Positions 47,225-59,200 of a stretch of 64,000 nucleotides of DNA are shown here, in pieces (within the stretch, counting starts at the first letter, position 1; each line of letters begins with the position of its first letter). The DNA is from Craterostigma plantagineum. Lineage: Eukaryota > Streptophyta > Magnoliopsida > Lamiales > Linderniaceae. The notes beneath the pieces were generated by a model. The model searched no databases and was not told the origin of the DNA. It saw only the letters and a program-made list of their open reading frames with translations. The position numbers and the translations under genes were made by a program. Location: contig JAPQWV010000017.1 in assembly GCA_027422505.1 (NCBI GenBank), forward strand, positions 13,455,501-13,519,500, given 5' to 3'.

Positions 47225-47880
47225 ATTTATTAATTAAAACACAATGTCGAAATCTCACACATGTCGACATCTTATCCCTCAAAATATCGAGACATATAAA
47301 ATGTCGAGATCTTATTATAGGTTATGAAAAAGTCGAGACATATAAAGATGTCGAATTATACAAATGTCGAGATCATCATTTGAAAAAGTCGAATTGTAAA
47401 ATGTCGAGATATCCTTTCACTATTGTCTCGACATCTATCTATAATACGTTTTCAAAAATCGATTTATGAAGCATCTCAAATTCTCTTTATTGCAGATCTC
47501 GAGATCTTATTGTTGAAAAGCACTTGTCGATATCTTTCATTGAATAGCAAATATCGAACTTAATGTTATCGAGATCCATCAAGGAATTAAATGTCGAACT
47601 TCTAAATGTCGAAGTTGACTAGTAATGTCGAGACTTAAACAATATAAATGTCGAGATCTATTCTATCCCTTGAAAATGTCGAGACATAGAAATAAATAAT
47701 ATCGAGGTTTCAAACTCTAAGGTGTCGAGATCTTGCAAATAATAATAATAAAAAGATGTCGAGTACTGTGATGAGGGTCGACTTCGTTCTATGTAAATCT
47801 CGAGGTCTTTAATCAATGTCGACATCTTACAAATGTCGAGAACCTTGTTATTGTGGTAATGTCGAAACTTCCAAAATCTA
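47225..47880 (-). repeat. Cluster of AATGTCGA motifs (TCGACATT on the element strand)
   Basis: About sixteen copies of AATGTCGA or GATGTCGA are visible on the + strand, many followed by GAT. It is the same family as 5040-5640, and a second copy lies at 53815-54475. Confidence 0.82.
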
Positions 47881-48672
47881 TCACTTTTTTATCGAAACCC
47901 TTATAATTCCAAACTAACCCACCATTATAGTTGTCTTGGAGATTAACCTAAGCTTAGGAAAACATCGAAACATAAGAGTATCTTATGTGTTCGAAAGTCA
48001 TTAATTCATTGATATGTATATTGACTGAAAAGCCACAAAACCCTAAACATGTTAAATGTCGGGTTGTTTCCATGAACCCACCGAATCATCTCGAGTTCTT
48101 CACACGAATTAACTTTTAATCACATGAGTTAAGGAAAAATGTGAAATCCAACATTATGTTTTGAAAAGTAACGTTGTATAAATAAGATATTTACCTATGC
48201 GCCTTTACTTCTTTGTGTTGTTCGAAGGTTTTGTGTTTGAAGTACCTTATTCCCTATTTCTTCCTTTCGTAGTTCAATATCACAGTTCTTTTCATTATAT
48301 TGCTTTCCTACTAAGTAACTCTTGGTATCAACGATTTGTTTAGATAAGTATTCTTCATCGAAATTACCAAATTGATTAGACAAGGTAGTAATCTCATTTT
48401 CCTAAGTCTTACGTTATTTTTTTTTTCTCAAATATTATCTTCATTAATTGGGCCTAGCTTCAAATATTATGTGAAGCCCAACTAAGTTATTCTATTATAT
48501 ATTTGTATTTAAATTCTTTGATCAAACTCAAAATAAATTCCGAACTAACGAAATTAATAAATCAATATTTTCATTGTGCAAATTTTAAATTTTGTGATCC
48601 TATTTCTTATTTTAAAAAATCAGTATACAGATAATTTCAACAAAATTCCGTATTAAGTTTACGGGTATTACA

Positions 48673-48689
48673 TTCTCCCCCCTTAAAAG
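48673..48689 (-). other. Polypurine tract of Tekay-3
   Basis: On the minus strand, CTTTTAAGGGGGGAGAA directly precedes the LTR start at 48672. Confidence 0.88.
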
Positions 48690-48705
48690 AATTTCGTCCC
48701 CGAAA

Positions 48706-51700
48706 TTATGCCGACTGGAATAACTCCGGATAACGAACTCTCATTTCATCCTCACGCTCCCACGTGTCTTCCTCAACTGATTGATTCTGCCACAGAACTT
48801 TAACTAGCGGAATAGTCTTATTCCGTAGTCGTTTCGACTCGTACATCAAAATCTCTACGGGCTTCTCTTCGTAACTCAAGTCAGGCTTGAGTTGTTGATA
48901 AAGAAGTTCATTCTGGATCACATGACTCGGGTCCGTGACGTATTTTCGTAATGTCGATACGTGAAATACGTCGTGAACTTGCGACAGGGAAGTCCGCAAT
49001 TCTAACTGATACGCAACCTCGCCGACTCGTTTAACTATCTTGAAGGGGCCTATGTATCTAGGACTTAGCTTGCCCTTCTTTCCAAAACGCTTTACTCCTT
49101 TCATTGGGGAAATCTTTAGAAATACTTGATCGTCTTCTGCGAACTCCAAGGGTCGTTGTCGATGATCTGCATAGCTCTTCTGTCGACTTTCGCATTCTCT
49201 CTCTAATTTTGGTCACTGCTTCGGTTGTTTCTCGGATCATATCAGGTCCTAATAAAGCTCGTTCACCGATTTCGTCCCAATGGACTGGGGATCGGCATTT
49301 GCACCCGTATAATGCCTCATACGGCGCCATTCCGATTGTAGCTTGGAAGCTATTGTTGTAGGAGAATTCGATCAGCGGCAAGTACTTACTCCAGTTTCCC
49401 TTGAAATCTAGCACGCACGCTCGTAACATGTCCTCAAGGGTTTGGATCGTCCGTTCAGACTGTCCGTCGGTCTGGGGATGATATGTAGTACTGAACGAGA
49501 GCTTAGTACCCATCGCTTTTTGTAAGCTCTGCCAGAAGTTGGATAGGAAGCTCGAATCTCGATCCGAGACAATAGAAATTGGAATTCCATGGAGTCGAAC
49601 AATTTCCTGAATATATAATTCAGCATATCGTTCCATGGAAAAAGTAGAGCTGATAGGAATGAAATGGGCTGATTTGGTAAGGCGATCCACGATCACCCAA
49701 ATAGCATCGTGGCCTTTCGTCGTTTTAGGCAAACCAACGACGAAGTCCATCGTGATATGGTCCCATTTCCATTCGGGAATTGGTAAGGGCTGCAGAGTTC
49801 CAGCTGGTCGCTGGTGTTCTGCTTTGATCAGCTGGCACGTCATACATCTACTTACGAATGTGGCGATATCCTTCTTCATTCCCCGGCCACCAATATATCA
49901 TCCGCAAATCTTGGTACATCTTTGTAGCTCCCGGATGTACATAGTATGTTGTTGTGCGGGCTTCTGTCATTACCATTCGTTGTAACTCCTCGTCGTTGGG
50001 CACGTATAGCCGATTCTTGTATAATAAGGTTCCATCTTCCCGGATTTCAGAGTCTTCGGGTAGTGTATTCTTCGCCTTTAGGTAGAATTCATCCTCTTCT
50101 TGTGCTCTTTGAATTCGTTCTAGCAACGTCGGCTGAAGAGTCAGCGCTGCTAGTTTCGTTTCGACTTCGCCCAAATTGACTATTTCCACTCAAAGCTTGT
50201 GCAATTCCGTACTCATCGCCTTTCGACTAAGCGCGTCTGCGACTACGTTCGCTTTGCCTGGATGATAATTGATAACGCAGTCGTAGTCTTTTACAAGTTC
50301 CAGCCATCGTCGTTGTCGCATGGTTAATTCTTTTTGGGTGAAGAAGTACTTCAGGCTTTTATGGTCTGTGAAGATCTCGCACCTTTCTCCGTAAAGGTAA
50401 TGTCTCCAGATCTTTAAGGCAAAGACCACTGCTGCTAGTTCTAGATCATGGGTCGGATAATTCTTCTCGTACTCCTTCAGTTGTCTGGAGGCATACGGGA
50501 TTACTTTACCATTCTGCATCAATACGCATCCTAGTCCATTCTTCGAGGCGTCGCTATAGACCGAGAATCCTCCAGTTCCCGAGGGTATAGTCAGAATAGG
50601 AGCAGAAGTGAGTCGCTTCTTCAGCTCCTGAAAACTTTCTTCGCACGCTTCAGTCCATTTGAAAGGCACGTTCTTTCTGGTCAAATTCGTCAAAGTCGAG
50701 GCAATGCTAGAGAAGTCAGCTATGAACTTACGGTAATATCCCGCAAGCCCAAGAAAACTTCGAACCTCGGTCGGAGTAGTTGGTCGTGGCCAATTGTTCA
50801 CGGCCTCAATCTTACTCGGGTCCACGGAGATTCCACTCCCGGAAATCACGTGTCCCAAGAAGGCTACTTGCTCAAGCCAAAATTCGCATTTCTTGAATTT
50901 GGCGTAGAGCTGTTTCTCACGCAAGGTTCCTAAGACGATTCGTAATTGACTCTCGTGTTCTTCTTTCGTCTTAGAATAGATCAGAATGTCGTCAATAAAG
51001 ATGATTACGAAGCGGTCGAGATAGTCTTTAAAGACTCGGTTCATAAGATCCATAAAAGCAGCTGGGGCATTTGTCAGTCCAAAAGGCATGACCAGAAACT
51101 CGTAATGGCCGTACCCTGTACTGGATGCTGTTTTAGGAACATCTACCTCCCTGATTTTCAACTGATGGTATCCCGAACGGAGGTCAATTTTCGAGAATAC
51201 CGTAGCACCCTGTAGTTGGTCGAATAGATCATCGATCCTCGGCAACGGATATTTATTCTTGATCGTGATCTTATTCAGCTCCCTATAGTCGATGCATAGT
51301 CGCATCGATCCGTCTTTCTTCTGTACGAATAACACCGGCGCTCCCCATGGTGAAAAACTGGGTTGAATAAACCCTTTCTGCAACAAGTCCTCTAGCTTTT
51401 CTTTCAACTCCTTCAGTTCATTCGGCGCTAGGCGATAAGGAGCTTTAGAAATTGGGGCGGACCCCGGCATAGTTGCCAATTTTTCCACATCGAAAACACT
51501 GGGGAGTTGGGTTTGGTCTCGGCCCATGGCATACTCCGTAGTGGTAGCGCCCACACTGCCGACACTGAGATACAGTGTTTAGGGGTCGGTTTGAAACGTT
51601 AGCTGGTCCTTGGTTTGGCCTCGGTCTCCAGTTCTGCTGGCCTGGTTGATTTCCACGATTGTTCAGATTCTTGCCAAAGAACGGGCGTTTCTGATTCCCT

Positions 51701-52464
51701 CCTCCTTGTTGCACTTCTACCCGTCGCTTTGCATCTTGAGCCTTGGTAACTCTACTCTCTGCTTGCTCTGCTAATATTGCTCGTTCAACGATACGAGCGT
51801 AAGTCTTTCCCTCGGTATCGTACATGCTTACATTTCGGAAGATCTCGGGTTTGAGACCTTCCAGAAAACGTTCGATCTTCAGCTCATCTGTAGCCACTAT
51901 ATGCGGCGCAAACCTCGAGAGTTGCTCAAACTTACGAATGTAGTCGGCCACGGACATCCCTCCTTGTTTCAGGTTTATGAATTCATTCAGCTTCTGTGCT
52001 CTATCAGGTGCGATAAAGTATTTGCCCCGGAAGAGCGTTTTGAATCTTTCCCAGGTCATCGTAGTGGGATCTTCGAGCACCTGAATGGTGTCCCACCAGT
52101 AGCCCGCGTTCCCACGTAACATAAAGGCGGCACATGTCACCTTTTCAGTATCAGGCAGATGGCTAACGCGGAACATATTTTCTATTGTTCTGAGCCAATC
52201 CTCCGCTAAGGTAGGATCGACTGCCTCCTCGAACGAAGGGGGGTTTAACCGTCGGAACCTTTCCCCGGCTGCTTCTGCACGTTCTAAGCCAGGGGATGAG
52301 TGACGTTCCGAGGAATTTTGGCGATGAATGAGGTCATTAATCTGATCGGACTGCCGTCGGATCAGATCGGTTAATTGATGGATCGTAGAGCGGTCCTCAT
52401 TCGGTTGGGATCCGGAACCCGTCCTACGACTAGTTTCGCCAACTTCTCTACGTGTCCTTGGCAT
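48706..52464 (-). pseudogene. Tekay-3 gag-pol, protease deleted and frames broken
   Basis: The ATG at 52464 starts MPRTRREVGETSRRTG, and gag is open to about 51460. The zinc knuckle begins (CFRCGKIG) but is then joined to the start of RT ([17 protein letters not shown]). By comparison with Tekay-1 about 704 bp are missing, covering the end of the knuckle and the whole protease; this also shifts the frame. RT (with FIDD) and RNase H are open to a TGA at 50192-50190. Further lesions are a shift near 49880, within the integrase finger, and an 8-bp loss near 49185. The chromodomain end reads [12 protein letters not shown]. The element cannot make its own protease and is non-autonomous. Confidence 0.9.
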
Positions 52465-52625
52465 TTATAAGTAATTCTACAATCCGTCATAGAAAGCACA
52501 TATATCAAATAACACGTAATCACGTACTCAAGAAGTAAACTTACAGGCCAGGCTGGTTCTCCAGGCTTTTGAGCGGGAGTACATGGACAGTCTTCAGAAT
52601 CTAAAACCGAAGCTCTGATACCACC
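52465..52625 (-). other. Tekay-3 leader and primer binding site
   Basis: The PBS TGGTATCAGAGC (minus) is at 52623-52612, two bases from the LTR at 52626. The leader resembles the sequence after the PBS at 8689. Confidence 0.88.
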
Positions 52626-55249
52626 TGTGGCGACCCTACTTCTCTAACTAGGATTAGTGGCGGATTTCCGCAACGGAAGCCGCGGAAGGCCCGTCTACTT
52701 AAAACTTTTTCCTAAAATAATATATATTACTAAATACATGCGTCTACATTGTCATCCATGTACATGGGCCGAAGCCCCAAAAATATCAAAAGAACAAAAG
52801 TGCTAACGCCGCTCCACAGGTCTTCATCCATGTACCGCACCGCCCTCAAAAGTCCGTGGAGCACCGCCACCAGCCGCCTCAGTCCTGACGCGTACCGGCG
52901 TCAGACTCAGTACCTACAACACGTAAACACTAAGCAATTTGCCCAGTAGGTGAATAAAATGCATGTATGCAAGTGTGCACTCAGCCCCGATCCCGGTATC
53001 TCACAACATGATATAATGCACACTCTTTCTTTTCCCACATTCCTATTTCACACAATACAGGACCCTAGGTTAGGCTCGACACCTCCGCGCGCAATAGACT
53101 ACTGGGAGGCCACCCCAAGTCTCGCGGTGAGCTACGCCGGTAGTGCACTGATCGATCACGTCAATGTCCTCCTACCAGGTCGTATACCTACCGCACTAAT
53201 CACAAATAAAATCCCATCCGGCGGTATGCAACCCGAATCGATCACGTCCGGGTAGACAGATCGATCACGTCTGTCTCCGCCAGGTGCCCAGTGAGCCCAA
53301 CCTCGACTCCTCTAAGAGTCACCAATCACAAGCATCTCTTTCTACCCCGTACGTCAATATCTCATATTATTACTGTCACACTACGGTACAACCATCTCTC
53401 GCCCTAACGTGATATGCACGTGCCATGCATATAAAAATATCATAAAACATGATTTATATAAAACGTACGTAAAACATATAAGTCACATAAGTCACGTAAA
53501 TCACATAATCATATGAAACACATAATTGTGTTTACGTATTGTAGATGGATAATCCACCTACCTGTTCTCCTGCTACTGTCAAATAAAAAGTCCGGTGTAG
53601 TCCCTATATATCGATCCTCTGAATAAATAAATATTATCATATCAGTATATTTGCTAAACTGTATAAGTTTTCAAGTTCCCAAACCCTAATTATAGAAAAC
53701 CCTAAAATTTATGAAAACCTAAAAATAATGATATTTCTAAAAATAAATAAACCCTAAAATATTGAAAACCCTAGATATAGCAAAAATCCTAAAATACCGA
53801 AAATTTATTAATTAAAACACAATGTCGAAATCTCACACATGTCGACATCTTATCCCTCAAAATATCGAGACATATAAAATGTCGAGATCTTATTATAGGT
53901 TATGAAAAAGTCGAGACATATAAAGATGTCGAATTATACAAATGTCGAGATCATCATTTGAAAAAGTCGAACCATTGTAAAATGTCGAGATATCCTTTCA
54001 CTATTGTCTCGACATCTATCTATAATACGTTTTCAAAAATCGATTTATGAAGCATCTCAAATTCTCTTTATTGCAGATCTCGAGATCTTATTGTTGAAAA
54101 GCACTTGTCGATATCTTTCATTGAATAGCAAATATCGAACTTAATGTTATCGAGATCTATCAAGGAATTAAATGTCGAACTTCTAAATGTCGAAGTTGAC
54201 TAGTAATGTCAAGACTTAAACAATATAAATGTCGAGATCTATTCTATCCCTTGAAAATGTCGAGACATTGAAATAAATAATATCGAGATTTCATACTCTA
54301 AGGTGTCGAGATCTTGCAAATAATAATAATAAAAAGATGTCGAGTACTGTGATGAGGGTCGACTTCGTTCTATGTAAATCTCGAGGTCTTTAATCAATGT
54401 CGACATCTTACAAATGTCGAGAACCTTGTTATTGTGATAATGTCGAAACTTCCAAAATCTATCACTGTTTTATCGAAACCCTTATAATTCCAAACTAACC
54501 CACCCTTATAGTTGTCTTGGAGATTAACCCAAGCTTAGGAAAACATCGAAACATAAGAGTATCTTATGTGTTCGAAAGTCATTAATTCATTGATATGTAT
54601 ATTGACTGAAAAGCCACAAAACCCTAAACATGTTAAATGTCGAGTTGTTTCCATGAACCCACCGAATCATCTCGAGTTCTTCACACGAATTAACTTTTAA
54701 TCACATGAGTTAAGGAAAAATGTGAAATCCAACATTATGTTTTGAAAAGTAACGTTGTATAAATAAGATATTTAACTCTGCGCCTTTACTTCTTTGTGTT
54801 GTTCGAAGGTTTTGTGTTTGAAGTACCTTATTCCCTATTTCTTCCCTTCGTAGTTCAATATCACAGTTCTTTTCATTATATTGCTTTCCTACTAAGTAAC
54901 TCTTGGTATCAACGATTTGTTTAGATAAGTATTCTTCATCGAAATTACCAAATTGATTAGACAAGGTAGTAATCTCATTTTCCTAAGTCTTACGTTATTT
55001 TTTTTCTCAAATCTTATCTCCATTAATTGGGCCTAGCTTCAAATATTATGTGAAGCCCAACTAAGTTTCTATTATATATTTGTATTTAAATTCTCTGATC
55101 AAACTCAAAATAAATTCCGAACTAACGAAATTAATAAATTCATATTTTCACTATGCAAATTTTAAATTTTGTGATCCTCTTTCTTATTTTGAAAAATCAG
55201 TATATAGATAATTTCAACAAAATTCCGTATTAAGTTTACGGGTATTACA
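52626..55249 (-). repeat. 5' LTR of Tekay-3 (2624 bp)
   Basis: It has the same ends and content as 46047-48672. The TCGACATT-type cluster is at 53815-54475. It abuts the second half of the Athila 5' LTR at 55250. Confidence 0.93.
53815..54475 (-). repeat. Cluster of AATGTCGA motifs, second Tekay-3 LTR
   Basis: This is the same array as 47225-47880. Single-base changes hit a few motif units (for example AATGTCAAG near 54205 where the partner has AATGTCGAG). Confidence 0.82.
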
Positions 55250-55729
55250 GAAAGCGTTTAAGCTCGGGGGAATTCATAAAGCCGAATGCGTGTGGGGTAA
55301 CTATAGTCATATATGAATATAGTTGATTGGTTCACTTTCGCATAGGGTTGCTAGTTACGTGAATAACGGGTAGCACGTACGTTAGGAATTTCTACCTTAA
55401 CTAGATTAATATTGGTTAAATATATACGATTGCATGCAGACGTAAGATTAATCTGTGCCGAATATGTGTTTTAACCACGCTTGTCATTAATTGATAAAAA
55501 AACAGTTATCTTTATTTGCGCTTTTCTTAAAACCATCTTAAATAATTTTTTAAAAAAAAAATACTATATAAATATATATAATATATTTTTAAAATCGCGT
55601 CAGCTAAATTAAATTTCGGATTAATATCTTAGAACTAATCGAGCTGTCCTCGTGGATCGATACTCGGATTTACGTCCGTTTTTTACTACTTGCATGACCT
55701 AGTATACTTGCTAGTATTCGAGCGTGTCA
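55250..55729 (+). repeat. 5' LTR of Athila, second part
   Basis: It continues the LTR broken at 46046 and ends ...AGCGTGTCA, seven bases from the primer site. The two parts together give about 1.5 kb, normal for Athila. Its match in the 3' LTR is beyond the window. Confidence 0.85.
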
Positions 55730-55735
55730 AGTTTT

Positions 55736-55753
55736 TGGCGCCGTTGCCGGGGA
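55736..55753 (+). other. Athila primer binding site
   Basis: TGGCGCCGTTGCCGGGGA is complementary to the 3' end of tRNA-Asp, the primer used by Athila elements. It fixes the LTR end and the + orientation. Confidence 0.92.
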
Positions 55754-56291
55754 AAGCGGTATCATTAATTTTAAGCTTATTCCGAGTTTAATTTATCATT
55801 ATATTTTATAAATCTTTATTCGCATTATTATTGTTGTTATATATATATATTTTTTCTCTCGTAGTAGAAGCGTTATTAATATTATTTTCATTATAATATC
55901 ATTATTTTATTTTAGCACTGTTATTATTATTATTTTTGCTTACGTCACTACTACTTTATATATATATATATATATAAATATATATATCTCTAAAAAAATT
56001 TATTATTATTATCATTATTATTATTACTATTATTATTATTATTTTTGCAGTAGAAGTATTATTTTTTTTCTTCATTTATATAAATATTATTTTTTAAGAA
56101 TATTATTAGCATTACTATTATTATAATCATCACTAATATATATATATATATATATATTACTTTAGTATTTATTACTATAATTTTTTTTTCTTCTTAAGTC
56201 ATCACAGTATTATTATTATCATTATTATTATTATTTTTACGGCATTTATTTACGTTGATTTGAAAACCTTTGCAGAAATATTGTTCGGTGC
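55754..56291 (+). repeat. Athila leader rich in ATT and TA simple repeats
   Basis: About 450 bp consist of (ATT)n and (TA)n runs between the primer site and gag, notably 55905-56050 and 56135-56245. No coding potential. Confidence 0.85.
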
Positions 56292-59200
56292 ATGACACGA
56301 AGCTCAAATAAGGAACCACTGCTATTTGACGCGGAAATAGAAGCGACGTGCCGACGTAACAACCGAAATCGTAGACAGAAGATGGAGGATCAAGAACAAG
56401 AACACCACGAGCAACACGATCGCGAGATGGTTGCTCAACGACCCAGTCTGCTAAGTAGAGCACTTCCAGGCTATTTTGATGATAACGATCCAATCCTCAT
56501 TCCCGAAGGACCACACAACCAGTTCGAGATAAAACCGGTTACTATACAAATGGTGACCGGCGCAATACAATTCCACGGGTTGACGAACGAGGATGCGAAT
56601 TCACATCTTTTGAAATTTTCTCAGATTTGCAAAACTATTAAGTACCCTGGCGTTTCAAAAGAAGTGATACGACTAACCTTTTTTCCATTCTCTTTGACAG
56701 GAAAGACATCAGAATGGTTCTCATCCTTGCCACACGCTTCTATTACCAGTTGGGAAGAATTGACGGAATGTTTTCTGGGTAAGTACTACCCATTGTCAAG
56801 AACTAGCGAGATTCGAAGCCAACTCGTCAACTTTAAGCAAGAGGGTGGCGAAACTCTAAGCGATGCTTGGGCTAGATACAAGAGTCTCCAAAGGCAGTGC
56901 CCAAACCACAGCATACCCTTGAGCGTTCAAATGCAATCGTTCTTTCTGGGGCTTAGTACACAAAACAAGCGGATCGTCGATGGAGGGTGCGCAAGGAATT
57001 TTATGGAGTTAGCCGACCAAGACGCACTCCAAGCCATAGAGCGGATTGCAACCTACCCCGCGAGATACACGGAGCAAGATTTGGATCGACGTAATGTTGG
57101 CGTGCATGAGCTAAGTGGATCCATGGAGGCACAAGTGGAGGCCATTTACCGAATGTTAGATGCAATGAAAGGAAAAGAGCCTGAGACAGTTCATCACATC
57201 CAAAACAGATCAAGGAACACATACTCTAACACGTACAATCCTAGCTGGAGAGATCATCCAAATCTATCTTATGGTAACTCAAATTACTTAAAGCCATCAA
57301 ACTTCCAAAATTATCAAGAACAGGTACCATTTCAAAAACATCAAGGGCAACACGATGTCATTCCGTCGAAACAAAAAGCAACTTGGGAGGAAGCATTGGA
57401 GAAAGTAGCTGAGCTACAAGCAACGCAAACCAATTTGCATGCCGACTTGAGTCGTCGGACAGATGATCGATTTCAGAAGCTGGAAGCTAAAGTTGACACA
57501 AATTTCCAGGATATAAATGCATTAATACAGAATCTGGTGAAAACAGTAGGACAACTTGCAAATACGGTGTCCGAACGCAAACAAGGCACACTCCCGAGCG
57601 ACACCGAGAAGAATCCTAGAGAGTATGCAAAAGCCATCAAGCTAAGGAATGGAAAGACACTCGAGTCAGTTCCAGAGACTAAGAAGGTGGATGAAGAAAT
57701 CCAAACAGATGGTGATCAAAACACGTCCACAATCACTGACACTGATGTCTCGTCATCCGAAAAGAAGGCCGAGCCGCTACCACCGATAAAGATTCGACCT
57801 CCATTTCCAGCCGCACTACGAAAGGGAAAACCTGATAAGCAATTTGAGCGTTTTATAAATATCTTTAAAAAACTTGAGATAAATATTCCTTTTGTTGAAG
57901 CTCTTTTGCAGATTCCGAAGTACGCAAAGTTCATGAAGGAGCTATTATCAAATCGGAACAAGTTAGAAGAACATGGTACGATAGCCCTCAATGAAGAATG
58001 TTCGGCCGTACTACAAAGGAAGCTTCCACCAAAAATCAAAGATAGGGGGAGTTTCTCTATCCCTTGCTCGATAGGCTCGCTTTCATTTACTAATGTTCTA
58101 TGCGATTTAGGTGCAAGCATTAACCTGTTACCTTTTTCTCTTCTTAAGAAGCTAGGTGTCGGCGAGCCGAAGCCTACATCCACAATACTACAGCTAGCGG
58201 ATAGGTCCATCACATACCCACGAGGAATCGTAGAGGATGTGCTAGTAAAGGTGGGAGAACACTACTTCCCAGCTGATTTTGTAGTATTAGACATGGAGGA
58301 AGATACAGATATGCCATTGATACTTGGGAGACCATTTTTAAACATGGCAAGAGCTTTAATTGACGTCGGTAATGGTAAACTTATTCTACAAGTAGGGGAC
58401 GGGAAGGTAGAGTTTGACGTTTACAAGGCAATGAAACACCCTACTGATGATCATTCATGTTCCTTTATTGATATTATTGACTCATATGCTTTTGAGCATT
58501 TTAAAGTTTTCAGGAACAAGGATGAGTTAGAAGCATGTCTAACCGGAGAATCTGGGGATAATCAAGAAGATATGGAGTATGTCATGGCAAGCCTAAACGC
58601 GAATCCTCCTCATCGAAAGACGATTAAACCGAGAATTGAGCCACTCAATCGACCTTTAGGACAACAACCACGATCATCAATCGAAGAACCTCCGAACTTG
58701 GATTTAAAACCCTTACCAGATCATCTTAAGTATGTTTTTCTTGGCACCGCTGATACTTTACCAGTGATTATTTCGTCCTCACTAACAGGTCTCATGGAAG
58801 AAAAACTTTTAAGAGTGCTAAGAGAGCATAAGCGAGCGTTTGCATGGAAGGTAGCAGATATAAAAGGAATAAGCCCGACAATCTGCATGCTCAAGATATT
58901 AATGGAGGATTCATATAAACCAGTCGTACAACCACAAAGGCGTCTGAATCCAACTATGCAAGAAGTGGTGAAAAAGGAGGTAATCAAGCTTTTGGACGCA
59001 GGTATTATTTATCCTACTTCTGATAGTACATGGGTTAGTACAACACAAGTTGTTCCTAAAAAAGGGGGTATGACCGTTATTAAGAATGCTTCAAATGAAT
59101 TGATTCCAACTAGGACTGTTACGGGATGGCGTGTTTGCATAGACTATAGGAAATTAAATGATGCCACCCGTAAAGATCATTTCCCTATTCCTTTTATTGT

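Larger units (their letters stand above)
46047..48672 (-). repeat. 3' LTR of Tekay-3 (2626 bp)
   Basis: On the + strand it runs TGTGGCGACCC...GGGTATTACA. About 1% difference from 52626-55249 is seen by eye over the first 540 bp. It belongs to the same family as the Tekay-1 LTR. Hairpins are at 46568-46588, 46652-46675 and 46676-46698. The flanking bases are AAAAG (46042-46046) against GAAAG after the other LTR, a one-base mismatch. Confidence 0.93.
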
